A DNA stretch of 64,000 nucleotides, from assembly GCF_000019845.1 (NCBI RefSeq), contig NC_010581.1, forward strand, positions 2,671,501 to 2,735,500, given 5' to 3'. The position numbers were made by a program, and so were the translations under genes. The DNA is from Beijerinckia indica subsp. indica ATCC 9039 (GTDB lineage Bacteria > Pseudomonadota > Alphaproteobacteria > Rhizobiales > Beijerinckiaceae). Within the stretch, counting starts at the first letter, position 1. The number at the start of each line of letters is the position of its first letter. This document shows positions 27,689 through 37,138 of the stretch, piece after piece. Under the pieces are notes generated by a model. It was not told the origin of the DNA and did not search any database. It saw only the letters and a program-made list of their open reading frames with translations.

Positions 27689-28757
27689 ATTGCAAGAGAT
27701 TGATCATACCGGCATTTTTCTTCGTCCAGGCCATGACGTCTTTATTGGCGATCAGAACGGGGCTGCGTTTGAAAGCGGCCTTGCCAAAAGCCATAGCCAT
27801 ATCGACCGGCAAGCGCTCGACATATTTGATGATCGATCCGATCGTCTCACGCTCGGCCCGCGCCGCGAGGAAAAAGGCGACGAGCATTTGCTCGTCGATC
27901 TTCGCCGGCAGCAAGGCGCCTTCGGGATCCTCGACGATCTCCTCGAGCGAAGGCAATTTCAGGCGCGTGGCGATCATGGCGAAGAGTTGTCTTTGCGCCG
28001 CAAGGCCAATCAGGCCCGCGACTTCGATCGCCATATCCGGATCATCGATGGGCACGGCGTCATCGGGACCCGTCAGCGCCTGCATGAAACGATCGGCAAG
28101 AACCAAAGAGCGCGGCGTGCACCAGGGCCCCTGCACTTCCGGCACCTCGCTCGCAAAGACGATCGTTGGATTGAGCTTGGTGAAGGCTATGGCCTCCGCC
28201 GAGACGCCATTTTGCACCGCCCAATGAATCCAGCTCTCGATATCGTCCGTGATCTCGATTTCCATCCGGCGATTGATCAGATGATCGAGCCGGCGCGTCG
28301 AGCCCGAGCGATCCCTGACCCGGTTACCCGCGGTCCAGATCCGCCAGCCGGCCGGAATACGATGCGAGCCGAGCCGCCCCGAAAGCGCACCCTCGCCGAG
28401 GATCTTCTTCACATCCACATCGAGCTTGTCTTCCTCATCCACGAAGACAATACCGCCGTCATAATCCTCGAGCGGCCGATTCTCAGAAGTCATCCACCAG
28501 AACGGCCGGGTAAATTCGGAATAGGACTTTCCCTCGCGCGTCACGGGCACGAGATAGCCGGTCGCATCCGCGATCGTCAGGCTGCCGCCATTGATGATCA
28601 CTATGCCGAAATTCTTGCCTGGATAGCGTTTGGCGAGGAGCTCCGGGACTGCCTCGATTGTCGTGGACTTGCCGCGTCCCGGCGCCGATTGCAAATGAAT
28701 GCAGAGGCCGGATTCATACCAGGCAGGAATGCGCGTGAGAACCGTATCGAGCTTCAC
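27678..28757 (-). CDS. MoxR-type AAA+ ATPase
   Basis: A 359-aa cytosolic ATPase. Walker A is SAPGRGKSTT, Walker B is GGIVFVDEEDKLD, and sensor-1-like RIWTAGNRVRD is followed by the arginine-rich STRRLDHLINRRMEIEI. The GTG start at 28757 has AAGGA eight bases upstream. A TTG at 28793 overlapping the preceding stop (TTGA) is an alternative that adds 12 residues. It lies between a pentapeptide-like gene and a VWA/DUF2201 gene, the usual MoxR-VWA pairing, in which the ATPase remodels substrates recruited by the VWA partner. Confidence 0.88.
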   Translation of the reverse strand: MKLDTVLTRIPAWYESGLCIHLQSAPGRGKSTTIEAVPELLAKRYPGKNFGIVIINGGSLTIADATGYLVPVTREGKSYSEFTRPFWWMTSENRPLEDYDGGIVFVDEEDKLDVDVKKILGEGALSGRLGSHRIPAGWRIWTAGNRVRDRSGSTRRLDHLINRRMEIEITDDIESWIHWAVQNGVSAEAIAFTKLNPTIVFASEVPEVQGPWCTPRSLVLADRFMQALTGPDDAVPIDDPDMAIEVAGLIGLAAQRQLFAMIATRLKLPSLEEIVEDPEGALLPAKIDEQMLVAFFLAARAERETIGSIIKYVERLPVDMAMAFGKAAFKRSPVLIANKDVMAWTKKNAGMINLLQYGR

Positions 28758-28789
28758 AACCTGTGTCCTTGTTTCTCTCGTTTCGCCAC

Positions 28790-29245
28790 TCAACCAAGGG
28801 TGAGCGCGAGGATAGCCTTGAATTCATCATAGATTTCGAGACGCCGCGCGGCCGCGGCGCAAAGATCATAAGGATCGGGCGGATCACGCAGGATCGGCAG
28901 AAGCGCGAAAAAGGAATCCACCGCCGATTGCCGCGTATAGGTCTCGGTCAGATTATAGAGCGCCTCAATGATCGCATTGCGCGTTGGGTCCTGGTGCCAG
29001 CGTGCATTATAGAAACCGCAATCGATGAAGGCGGCATAGGCATAGGCCGCGCCGAAAATTCCACGCGAAAAACTGCAGCGATAGATCCGGCAGTGGATGA
29101 ACTTGACCTGGGACAGATCCATGTCCTCAAAATTGAGATTGCGCAAATCGCAATATTCAAAGGTCCAGGCGGGTGGCCCATCAACCGCAGGAAGATCCTC
29201 CTGCGTGATGATGCGATGAGAAAATATCTGGGGCGTCTCACCCAT
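28790..29245 (-). CDS. Pentapeptide-repeat-like protein, first gene of the MoxR-VWA operon
   Basis: A 151-aa protein. The N-terminal half carries several short A/N-(D/N)-(L/F)-x-x pentapeptide-like units (YCDLRNLNFEDMDLSQVKF, HCRIYRCSFSRGIFG, AFIDCGFYNARWH) that suggest a small right-handed beta-helix. The C-terminal half is helical. Cysteines recur within the repeats. The stop overlaps the possible TTG start of the ATPase. Function is unknown; its fixed position suggests it is a partner or substrate adaptor of the MoxR-VWA pair. Confidence 0.65.
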   Translation of the reverse strand: MGETPQIFSHRIITQEDLPAVDGPPAWTFEYCDLRNLNFEDMDLSQVKFIHCRIYRCSFSRGIFGAAYAYAAFIDCGFYNARWHQDPTRNAIIEALYNLTETYTRQSAVDSFFALLPILRDPPDPYDLCAAAARRLEIYDEFKAILALTLG

Positions 29246-29471
29246 GGCGGGCCTTTCACGCTCGCACCGACCTGAGGGATACGAGCCCGGGCATCCTGTC
29301 TGAACCGAGGGAGAAAGATCAGCAGCGATGCGACATCAAAGAGGTCAGACGGGCAATGCCGAGGGGTGGCAACCCGCCTGAAAGGAAATCGAGGCCCCTT
29401 TTAAAAAAGACGCCGCGCTTTCTCAAGCATTCAACATGCCTCTTGAGGAAGCGCCCTTTCATCCTTTATAG

Positions 29472-29579
29472 CAACGGTCATCATCAATGACCGTTGGACT
29501 ACTCTTGAATTTTCGCTCTCGCTTTGAAAAAGCGAAAATTCAAGAAAGGAACCAAAGGTCGTTCTTCACGACCTTTGGT
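29472..29579. repeat. Triple-hairpin dispersed element, copy A
   Basis: Three perfect inverted repeats stand in a row. The first is caacggtca/tgaccgttg (29472-29496). The second is cttgaattttcgct/agcgaaaattcaag (29504-29544, 14 bp). The third is accaaaggtcgt/acgacctttggt (29551-29579, 12 bp). The first two resemble the element at 5552-5640 and the last two the one at 39232-39344. The third hairpin ends six bases before the ATG of the DUF3311 gene and would cover its ribosome-binding region. Confidence 0.65.
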
Positions 29580-29584
29580 ATTAC

Positions 29585-29782
29585 ATGCTAAGCATGAAAT
29601 TTCTGATTTTCATCCTCTTGCCCTGCTTTCTCGCCATCTCGGTGCCGCTCTACAATCGGATCGAGCCGCGTTTGTTCGGCTTTCCCCTCTTCTATTGGTA
29701 TCTTTTACTGCTGGTCCCGCTGGGCTCTCTGTGTCTTTACATCTACGACAGGGGAAGGGACCATGATCGACCATCTGAATAG
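29585..29782 (+). CDS. DUF3311 small membrane protein, partner of the downstream symporter
   Basis: A 65-aa protein with two membrane helices (FLIFILLPCFLAISVPLY and YWYLLLLVPLGSLCLYIY) separated by NRIEPRLFGFP. The pattern VPxYNRIEPxxFGFPxFYWY is characteristic of DUF3311, whose genes regularly precede SSS-family symporters. It overlaps the symporter gene by 20 bp. No good ribosome-binding site precedes either ATG (29585 or 29594), and a stable hairpin lies just upstream, so translation may be conditional. Confidence 0.85.
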   Translation: MLSMKFLIFILLPCFLAISVPLYNRIEPRLFGFPLFYWYLLLLVPLGSLCLYIYDRGRDHDRPSE

Positions 29783-31286
29783 GCCAGCGACGGCCGTTTT
29801 CGTCGCTTTTTTCGTCTTCGTCAGTCTGCTCGGTTTCGTGGCCGCGCGCTGGAAACGGGGCGATCTCAATGATCTGCACGAATGGGGCCTTGGCGGGCGC
29901 CGGTTCGGTTCGGTCATTTCCTGGTTTCTGATCGGTGGCGATCTTTATACGGCCTATACAGTCATCGCCGTCCCCTCCGTGGTTTATGCGATCGGCGCCT
30001 ATGGCTTTTTCGCCATTCCCTATACAATCTTGATCTATCCCCTGCTCTATGTCGTCTTCCCCAAATTATGGGCTGTCACGCATCGGCACGGCTATCTAAC
30101 CGCCGGGGATTATGTCTATGGCCGCTATGGCAATCGCTGGCTCGAGGGCGCCGTCGCCTTTACCGGCATATTGGCGACCATGCCCTATATCGCCTTGCAA
30201 TTGATCGGCATGGAGCGTGTCATCAAGGCTCTTGGCTTCGCCGCCGAAGGATGGATGGCGCATCTGCCGCTCGGCGTCGCCTTCATCTTGCTCGCGCTCT
30301 ATACTTACAAAAGCGGGTTACGCGCCCCCGCCATGATCGCCTTCGTCAAAGATATCATGATCTATATCGTAGTGATCGCGGCCATTGTGATCATTCCGGC
30401 GGAACTCGGCGGCTATGGAGCGATTTTCGACGCGGCCGGCGCCGTTCTGGACCAGAAATCAATCGCCTCGGGCGGCAAGATTGTCGCCGGTCTCACCCTC
30501 GCGCCCGTTCAGATCGCCCCTTTCATCACCTTGGCGATTGGGTCCGCCATGGCCTTGTTCATGTATCCCCATGCCGTGACTGGCATCCTTTCGGCCTCGG
30601 GCGGACGTGCGATCCGCGCGAATGCGATTACTTTGCCAGCCTATTCCATCGCCCTCATTCTGATCGCGCTGATGGGCTATATGGCGCATGCCGCGGGTAT
30701 CAAGACGGACGATCCACAAGACGCGGTGCCGCAGCTCTTTCTCAAAATGTTCCCCGATTGGTTCGCGGGTTTCGCTTTCGCCAGCATTGCCATTGGCGCC
30801 CTGGTGCCGGCGGCCATCATGTCGATCGGCGCGGCCAATACATTCGCTCGCAATCTCTGGAAGCCCCTGGTTAACCCGACGATCGATCCACGTAACGAGG
30901 CAGCGCTGGCCAAATTCATGTCCCTGCTCGTCAAGGTCGGCGCCTTGCTGGTCATCCTCTTCATGCCAACCCGCTTCGCGCTCGACCTGCAATTGCTCGG
31001 CGGCATCTGGATGATTCAGGTTTTCCCGGCCATTGTCTGCGGTCTGTTCTCCCGCCGTTTCAGCGGCACGGGTCTGCTGGCCGGCTGGGTGATCGGCATG
31101 GGGCTTGGAACCTATCTCGCCTGGGGGCCAATCGCCTGGACACCCCTGCATCGTCTCTTCGGTCTGGACATGCTCGGCCTTTATAACGGCCTGATCGCAC
31201 TTGCGGCTAATCTCGGCGTTGCCTTTGTGGTCTCTGTCCTTCTCCCACAAGATGAACAGGAAGGCGTTCTGATAAGCAACGGATAG
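29763..31286 (+). CDS. mctP: Sodium:solute symporter, monocarboxylate permease MctP-like
   Basis: A 507-aa inner-membrane transporter of the SSS family with about 13 predicted helices. Family features include FGSVISWFLIGGDLYTAYT near helix 2, the region GDYVYGRYGNRWLE, and MSIGAANTFARN. With an upstream DUF3311 gene it matches the Rhizobium MctP monocarboxylate (lactate, pyruvate, acetate) and alanine permease. The start overlaps the DUF3311 gene, indicating coupling. No mctRS-like two-component regulator lies nearby. Substrate is inferred from the family. Confidence 0.85.
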   Translation: MIDHLNRPATAVFVAFFVFVSLLGFVAARWKRGDLNDLHEWGLGGRRFGSVISWFLIGGDLYTAYTVIAVPSVVYAIGAYGFFAIPYTILIYPLLYVVFPKLWAVTHRHGYLTAGDYVYGRYGNRWLEGAVAFTGILATMPYIALQLIGMERVIKALGFAAEGWMAHLPLGVAFILLALYTYKSGLRAPAMIAFVKDIMIYIVVIAAIVIIPAELGGYGAIFDAAGAVLDQKSIASGGKIVAGLTLAPVQIAPFITLAIGSAMALFMYPHAVTGILSASGGRAIRANAITLPAYSIALILIALMGYMAHAAGIKTDDPQDAVPQLFLKMFPDWFAGFAFASIAIGALVPAAIMSIGAANTFARNLWKPLVNPTIDPRNEAALAKFMSLLVKVGALLVILFMPTRFALDLQLLGGIWMIQVFPAIVCGLFSRRFSGTGLLAGWVIGMGLGTYLAWGPIAWTPLHRLFGLDMLGLYNGLIALAANLGVAFVVSVLLPQDEQEGVLISNG

Positions 31287-31434
31287 ATTCCCTCTATTCC
31301 GGCTCTTTTCTCGTAAAGATTCACATCATATCCACGTCACTATGCGACACATGGCAATCCAGAAGAACATTCTCACGTTTTCTGAATTGCTTCGCTACAC
31401 TCAAAGTGACGTGCTTTGCTTCGCCATTCCGACT

Positions 31435-31980
31435 TCATGAACGTAATCTCGCCATATAGAGTGCATTCGCATAGCATCCAGCTCGGAATGCATAGGCTCG
31501 TAGAGTTCCTTCAGTTTCAAAACCGAATTTTTTATAAAGATGAATGGCCTGTTCATTATCCGTATACACAGTCAACTCGAGACGCCTCACCCCAAACCAA
31601 TTATCAGCAGCATCTATAACTTCTTTCAATAATGCCGTGCCCACACCTCTCTTCTGATGATCGTCATGAACGCCCATCCCCAATTCGGCGGCATGTGAGC
31701 GCCGGCCGGGAAAGCATTTAAACCCAGCAACCCCGATGATATTTCCCTCGAGTACTGCAACAATGTTCAGCCCGTTGGGACCCTGGCTTTCCAGCCATCT
31801 CTTGGTCAGTTCCGAGTTTTGGTAAGGTCGCCGCAATGTGCCCGCACGATAGCCGGGGAGATTGGTCAGTACCGTCAGAGCGTCTATGTCACCGCTTTGC
31901 ACAGCGCGGATCAGAAGCCCCGCAGGCTTCTTTGTGGCATTCTTCAGCGTATTGGCTGGATGGGCTTGGCTAGAAGTCAA
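31435..31980 (-). CDS. GNAT-family N-acetyltransferase
   Basis: A 181-aa acetyltransferase. Motif A, the acetyl-CoA-binding Q/RxxGxG/A, is seen in MGVHDDHQKRGVGTALL, followed by LELTVYTDNEQAIHLYKKFGF (motif B). The overall form resembles YhhY/Spt-type enzymes. The start is an unusual TTG at 31980 with GGAGAG five bases before it; no ATG gives a full domain. The substrate cannot be predicted. Confidence 0.87.
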   Translation of the reverse strand: MTSSQAHPANTLKNATKKPAGLLIRAVQSGDIDALTVLTNLPGYRAGTLRRPYQNSELTKRWLESQGPNGLNIVAVLEGNIIGVAGFKCFPGRRSHAAELGMGVHDDHQKRGVGTALLKEVIDAADNWFGVRRLELTVYTDNEQAIHLYKKFGFETEGTLRAYAFRAGCYANALYMARLRS

Positions 31981-32231
31981 AATAGCTCTCCATAAAATTA
32001 AGAGGAGAGCAGAATTTCGTGAACCCTACCCGCCTCGACAGGGTTCGAAGGAAGATCGTATTGCCATTAACGCAATGCCGCTCCCTTACACCCTTTCAGG
32101 TGCATGGTTACGTGCATGAGAATAGTCTTTTTAGCGATCATAGGTTTTATCTTATCACAAAGCCTTTGAAACTCAATACTTATGATCTCACGAAGCGTTG
32201 GAGATATCTCTTCGTAACCGAACTACACATA

Positions 32232-33215
32232 TCAAGGAGTTCTGACCGGCGCCGCCGTAAATTGCTGGTCAACAGACTGATGAACATCGACAGGCTTGGA
32301 AAGAATGCCATACCGATGGGCGCGATCCGCCGCAGCCTGGAATTCCTTGATGGTAGCGTCATCGATGACAATCGGGCTTTCGTGCTGATCGGTATAGGCC
32401 CGTACCAAAACATCCTCCGGCAGTTTTGTGATCTCGGCCGTATTCCTGGCATAGTCCCCAATATGATCGAGTGCCCATAATCGTGCCTTGCTCAAGCGTT
32501 GGAGGAAATCTGCGACGGCCGCCTGTTTGTTTATAATTGCGCTATTGGTCGCGACCACGAACATGATGGATGGCGTGAGCCCCTCCCCATCCGCGATGAC
32601 GCGGGCCCCATCCTTGAGAAGCGCATAGGAAACATAGGGCTCCCAGATCGCCCAGCCATCAACGGAACCCGCAAGCAAAGCAATTTTGGCATCGACCGGG
32701 CCAAGGGGAACGAAATTAACATCCTCTTGTTTGTAACCCTGTTTTTCGAGCGTCGCGTCGATCAGGAATTGGCCCCAACCGGCCCGCGTTCCCGCCAGTC
32801 TTTTTCCCTTGAGGTCGGCAGCCGAATGGAGGGGAGAATTGCCCCGCACCACAATCGCCTGAGTGTGGGCGTTCAAGCGTGTGCCCCCGATCGCCTTGAT
32901 CGGAGCGCCAGAAGCGAAAACAGTCAAAAAAGCAAGATCACCCGTATAGCCGACATCGAGCGCTCCCGCATTCAGCGCTTCGAGGATCGGCGCGGCCGCC
33001 GGGAATTCACTCCACTCGATTTTATAGGGCAGATCCTTGGCAAGGCCGGAAATGTCCAGGAGTGAGTGATTGCCCCCTTTTTGATCGCCGACCCGCAGCG
33101 TCACCTGCTCGGCAGCTTTTGCAATGATGATGGATGAAAGTAACAATGCGAAAGCATTCACCAAACCAACAATCGTTCTTTGTACCTTCCCTGCCCGCCT
33201 CAGCATCCTTAACAT
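32232..33215 (-). CDS. ABC transporter substrate-binding protein, SsuA-like (aliphatic sulfonate/nitrate/taurine type)
   Basis: A 327-aa periplasmic protein. The signal peptide is about residues 1-34 (TIVGLVNAFALLLSSIIIAKA). The mature part has VTLRVGDQKGG, YKIEWSEFPAAAPILEALNAGALDVGYTGD (split over residues ~65-95), DLKGKRLAGTRAGWGQFL and DGWAIWEPY, typical of SsuA. ATGs at 33215 and 33206 are possible starts; the latter has better-spaced GGGGA. There is no ssuB/ssuC neighbour, so it is an orphan binding protein here. Confidence 0.88.
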   Translation of the reverse strand: MLRMLRRAGKVQRTIVGLVNAFALLLSSIIIAKAAEQVTLRVGDQKGGNHSLLDISGLAKDLPYKIEWSEFPAAAPILEALNAGALDVGYTGDLAFLTVFASGAPIKAIGGTRLNAHTQAIVVRGNSPLHSAADLKGKRLAGTRAGWGQFLIDATLEKQGYKQEDVNFVPLGPVDAKIALLAGSVDGWAIWEPYVSYALLKDGARVIADGEGLTPSIMFVVATNSAIINKQAAVADFLQRLSKARLWALDHIGDYARNTAEITKLPEDVLVRAYTDQHESPIVIDDATIKEFQAAADRAHRYGILSKPVDVHQSVDQQFTAAPVRTP

Positions 33216-33282
33216 CCCCACGTTTTATTATATTACTTTCGAGATCCGCTCTCAATTCACCGTTGGAAGATAAAAGCTCCCA

Positions 33283-34313
33283 TTAGCGTCGCGCGCAAAA
33301 ATCATCTTCGACCGCATAGTCAAAATGATCGTTCAATGGATTGACAAAGAGCGGGAATATGCCGCGCCAATCATTTTCACCCACGGCATTGACCAGCCAA
33401 TCGCAGATAGCGCCAATTGTCTCCGCATAGGTCGTGGCAGGAACATAACCGAGATCATCAGCTGCCTGACAATCGAGGATGAAAGGATAACGCACAGACC
33501 ATGGCGTATGCCCAACCCTTGATGGGAAAGCGGTGTCGGTCACATCGATAAAAGGCCCGTCTCATAGTGTAAATGCCGCGCTATGAGATGACCGATTTCC
33601 TTGACGCTTGGAGCCGTGGGATCAGCGATGTTCAGCACGCGTGAGCCTGGCTTTTCCAGACAAAGACGGGTGAGTGCCGCGATATTGATCACAGAAGTTG
33701 TGTGAAAACGACTTGTTCCACTATAAGCCAGCGGAATAGCCGGACGGGCATCAAGCATGCGCTTGACGAACCACCATTCTCGAGGGCGCTGCGAGCCGAC
33801 ACCATGAATGGCACAGGGTCGTAATATCGTCACAGGATGAGTAGCCTGATCGAGGAGCATATATTCGATCGCTACTTTGCGTGTGGAATAGGTGGAGAGC
33901 CCAGGCTCGACTGTCGGTTGTATTTCTGAGATTGGCTCCGGCAGTTCCGGCGGGCCATTTTCACGTGCCTCGTCCAACGTACGTCCATTTGAATCCCGAT
34001 AAACACTGGCCGAGGAAATGACGATGAAACTGCCGACATTGCTTTCCAGCGCAAGCAATTGCTCAGCGTGGGTCGGTGTATAAGCCACAAGATCGATGAC
34101 GGCATCTGCTCCACCGGAAAGTGCGGTCGCCAGGGCATTGGGCACGTCCCGGTCGAGCAGGATGGTAGACACACGCGTATTGCTGAGATCAGCGGACAAT
34201 GTTTGATGGCCGCGATGAGCGATGACCACTTCCCAACCATGAGCAAGAAGATCCGTGGTGATGGCGCGGCCAATTTGGCCCGTCCCACCAATGATGAAAG
34301 CACGTCCGACCAT
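33283..34313 (-). pseudogene. NAD-dependent epimerase/dehydratase, frameshifted
   Basis: Two overlapping frames together make one extended-SDR protein. The upstream frame (34313-33540) has the Rossmann motif IGGTGQIG, ISSASVYRD, the YSTRK (YxxxK) site and ILRPCAIHG. It stops after HYETGLLSM. The next frame (33543-33283) continues naturally as TDTAFPSRVGHTPWSVRYPF...ATTYAETIGAICDWLV. Adding one T to the T4 run at about 33552-33555 would restore a single frame reading L-F-I-D-V-T. It is a one-base deletion or a sequencing error. Substrate unknown. Confidence 0.8.
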
Positions 34314-34428
34314 GAGTCTCTCTCATTGATTGCGACAATCCCCCACGAATCCGAGATCTGCTTTACGGATATCTATATTTTATAAATACCATAAAATAAA
34401 TCAACTAATAAACCGCAAATTATTTAAA

Positions 34429-34471
34429 GACGAGCATTTTGCTATTGCCATTAAATGGCAAAATGCTCGTC
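34429..34471. repeat. Perfect 14-bp inverted repeat in AT-rich spacer
   Basis: Arms gacgagcattttgc/gcaaaatgctcgtc enclose 15 nt that can itself pair (ttgccatt/aaatggcaa) in a competing fold. It lies in the spacer between the epimerase gene (diverging leftward) and the 3' end of the GFA gene, so it may be a terminator or dispersed hairpin. No T-tract follows. Confidence 0.5.
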
Positions 34472-34583
34472 TGGATAAGAACAGTATTCACTTGGAAAGC
34501 ATGACTTCATTAAGACAACCGAAGTTCAGCCACCATTTCTCACTTGCGTTACGTCAAATCTGGGTACGCCATGCGATGTCGGA

Positions 34584-35015
34584 TCAATCGTTAGGGAATG
34601 TCTCATACTGGGGTAGATCGTCCGTGATCTGATACCATTTTGCCTTCGATCCGACGAAGATGTGCATCGAAGGGCGGATCGTCGGATCATCTACCAAAGT
34701 GCCCATGGCAACATGAACATAGGCTCCCTCACGCACGACAGAGTAGAGAAGCGAGCCGCAGGTTGCACAGTGAACATCATGCGCGGCTTCTTCGCCACCA
34801 TAAATCGAGACCGCATCTTCCCCGCGCACAATCCGCATCTGGCTTCGCTCGATGCCGGCAAAGGGCTTGAAAGCCGAACCAGTCGTACGTCGGCAGTTCG
34901 AGCAATGACAATTCATTGCATACAGAAAAGCATCCGCCACCGTATACTCGACGGCCCCGCACGTGCATCTACCGGTTAATATGCGCCCGGTGTCAGAAAT
35001 CGGATCAGACATCAT
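34584..35015 (-). CDS. GFA (CENP-V/glutathione-dependent formaldehyde-activating) family protein
   Basis: A 143-aa zinc-binding protein. The Cys pattern of the GFA fold is visible: GRCTCGAVEY, MNCHCSNCRRTTGSAF and HCATCGSLLY. KPFAGIERSQMRIVRGED and FVGSKAKWYQITDDLPQYET are typical of this family. Real glutathione:formaldehyde activity is shown only for a few members, so the name is by family. Starts at ATG 35015 or 35012, with GGAAAG upstream. The open frame to 35189 is not supported. Confidence 0.87.
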   Translation of the reverse strand: MMSDPISDTGRILTGRCTCGAVEYTVADAFLYAMNCHCSNCRRTTGSAFKPFAGIERSQMRIVRGEDAVSIYGGEEAAHDVHCATCGSLLYSVVREGAYVHVAMGTLVDDPTIRPSMHIFVGSKAKWYQITDDLPQYETFPND

Positions 35016-35156
35016 ACGCTTTCCGCATGCTTCGATGACTGATGAAGCTATATGAGCGTTCCATAGGTCCTCAATGGCAGCACAGATTCCTCGGCTGCTC
35101 CCGGGTGACGCGCTGTTCCATGATAATTTCTTGAAATAGAAAAAATAAAAGTCCTC

Positions 35157-35184
35157 CCTCCAAGAGGGCATACCCTCTTGGAGG
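35157..35184 (-). terminator. Intrinsic terminator of thrS
   Basis: Perfect 12-bp stem (cctccaagaggg/ccctcttggagg) with a 4-nt loop, 20 bp beyond the thrS stop. On the minus strand a T-rich tail (ACTTTTATTTTTTC) follows. Confidence 0.8.
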
Positions 35185-35203
35185 CTCAATTCAGGACATT
35201 GCT

Positions 35204-37138
35204 TCAGGACGCCGGCCGCAAATCGGGAGGCGTCGCTTCGGCGGCAAGCAATTCGAGCGCTTGTTCGAGCCCCAGGCTTATCTGATCATTGGAACCAAGC
35301 CTGCGGATTGACACCGTGCGCTCGGCTGCTTCCTTCTTGCCGAGGACAAAGAGCACCGGCACTTTGGCAAGCGAATGTTCGCGTACCTTATAGGTGATCT
35401 TTTCATTGCGCAGGTCACCATCGACACGGAGCCCGCGCTTGCGCGCCGCAGCCATCACTTCATAAGCATAATCATCGCCTTCCTGCGTGATCGTCGCGAC
35501 GACGATCTGCAGAGGCGAGAGCCATAAAGGCAGATGACCGGCATAGTGCTCGATGAGAATGCCGGTGAAACGCTCGAGCGAACCGAACATGGCGCGATGG
35601 ATCATTACCGGTACGGTCTTGTCACCCTCGGGCGCGATATAGAACGCGCCGAATCGTCCCGGCAGATTGAAATCGACCTGCGTCGTGCCGCATTGCCATT
35701 CCCGGCCAATGGCATCGCGCAATGTATATTCGAGTTTCGGTCCGTAGAACGCCCCCTCACCCGGATTGATGCCCGTCTTGAACTGATTACCCAGCTTTTC
35801 GAGCACCCGTGTCAGCGCGGCTTCCGCCTTGTCCCAGGCCTCGTCCGAACCGACACGTTTTTCCGGCCGCGTCGAGAGTTTGATGACAATATCCTCGAAG
35901 CCGAAATCGCGGTAGATCGACAGGATGAGGTCGTTGATCTTCAACACCTCGTCCATGATCTGGTCTTCGGTGCAGAAAATATGCGCGTCATCCTGCGTGA
36001 AGGCGCGCACACGCATCACCCCGTGCAAAGCGCCCGAAGGCTCATAACGATGCACGACACCGAATTCAGCGATCTTCAAAGGCAAGTCGCGATAGGATTT
36101 GAGGCCATTCTTGAAAATCTGCACATGGCCCGGACAATTCATCGGCTTCAGCGCGAAGACACGCTCATCCTCCGTGGTGGTGATGAACATATTTTCGCGA
36201 TAGGTCGACCAATGGCCGGAGGTCTCCCACAAGGCCCGGTCAAGCACTTGCGGCGTATTGACCTCGACATAACCGGCCTCCTGCTGGCGGCGGCGCATGT
36301 AGGAAATCAAGGTCTGGAACAAGGTCCAGCCCTTGGGATGCCAGAAAACCGTGCCCGGCCCTTCTTCCTGGAAATGGAACAGATCCATCTCGCGGCCCAG
36401 GCGGCGATGATCGCGCTTTTCGGCCTCCTCGAGCTGTTTCAAATAAGCGTCGAGTTCCTGTTTATTCGCGAAGGCCGTCGCATAGATGCGTTGCAGCATC
36501 GGCTTGGTATGATCACCACGCCAATAGGCGCCCGCCACCTTCATGAGCTTGAAGGCCGTGCCAATCTTGCCCGTTGAGGGGAGATGCGGACCACGACAAA
36601 GGTCGAGCCATTCGCCCTGGCGATAGATCTTCAGATCCTCGTTGCCAGGGATTGAATCGACGAGTTCGACCTTGAAAGCCTCACCATGCGTCTCGAACCA
36701 GGCCTTGGCCTCGTCACGCGACCACACCTCCTTGGTGAAGGGCTTGTCGCGGGCGATGATCTCGCCCATCTTTTTCTCGATGGCTGCGAAGTCGGCCGGC
36801 GTAAACGGCTCATTGCGGTAGAAATCGTAATAAAAGCCATTTTCGATCACCGGACCGATTGTGACTTGCGTGCCGGGATAAAGCGTCTGCACCGCCTCCG
36901 CCATCACATGGGCGGCATCGTGACGGATGAGATCAAGCCCGCGCGGATCATCACGCGTAATGAATTCGATGCGGGCGTCGCGATCAACCTTGTCGGCAAG
37001 ATCACTCAACGTCCCATTGAGCGACATGGCGAGTGCTTTTTTCGCGAGCGAGGGCGAAATGCTTTTGGCAATGTCGACGCCACTGACGCCCGGCTCGAAC
37101 TGGCGCGCCGCGCCATCGGGGAAAGTCACGGAAATCAC
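35204..37138 (-). CDS. thrS: Threonine-tRNA ligase
   Basis: A 644-aa class II aminoacyl-tRNA synthetase. It has an N-terminal TGS domain, the second-additional editing domain with [13 protein letters not shown] (HxxxH) and the distal Cys/His region, then the catalytic core. Motif 2 is [25 protein letters not shown] (residues ~370-395, shown here in part: [11 protein letters not shown]) and motif 3 is [22 protein letters not shown]-terminal anticodon-binding domain ends the protein. The start is GTG at 37138 with AAGGAG seven bases upstream; an in-frame ATG-less extension to 37174 is not supported. No T-box is apparent. Confidence 0.96.
   Translation of the reverse strand: MISVTFPDGAARQFEPGVSGVDIAKSISPSLAKKALAMSLNGTLSDLADKVDRDARIEFITRDDPRGLDLIRHDAAHVMAEAVQTLYPGTQVTIGPVIENGFYYDFYRNEPFTPADFAAIEKKMGEIIARDKPFTKEVWSRDEAKAWFETHGEAFKVELVDSIPGNEDLKIYRQGEWLDLCRGPHLPSTGKIGTAFKLMKVAGAYWRGDHTKPMLQRIYATAFANKQELDAYLKQLEEAEKRDHRRLGREMDLFHFQEEGPGTVFWHPKGWTLFQTLISYMRRRQQEAGYVEVNTPQVLDRALWETSGHWSTYRENMFITTTEDERVFALKPMNCPGHVQIFKNGLKSYRDLPLKIAEFGVVHRYEPSGALHGVMRVRAFTQDDAHIFCTEDQIMDEVLKINDLILSIYRDFGFEDIVIKLSTRPEKRVGSDEAWDKAEAALTRVLEKLGNQFKTGINPGEGAFYGPKLEYTLRDAIGREWQCGTTQVDFNLPGRFGAFYIAPEGDKTVPVMIHRAMFGSLERFTGILIEHYAGHLPLWLSPLQIVVATITQEGDDYAYEVMAAARKRGLRVDGDLRNEKITYKVREHSLAKVPVLFVLGKKEAAERTVSIRRLGSNDQISLGLEQALELLAAEATPPDLRPAS

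Noticed and set aside
27648..28832. 394-aa plus-strand frame opposite the AAA ATPase gene
   Set aside because: The reverse strand has intact Walker motifs and operon context; this frame has no recognisable features.
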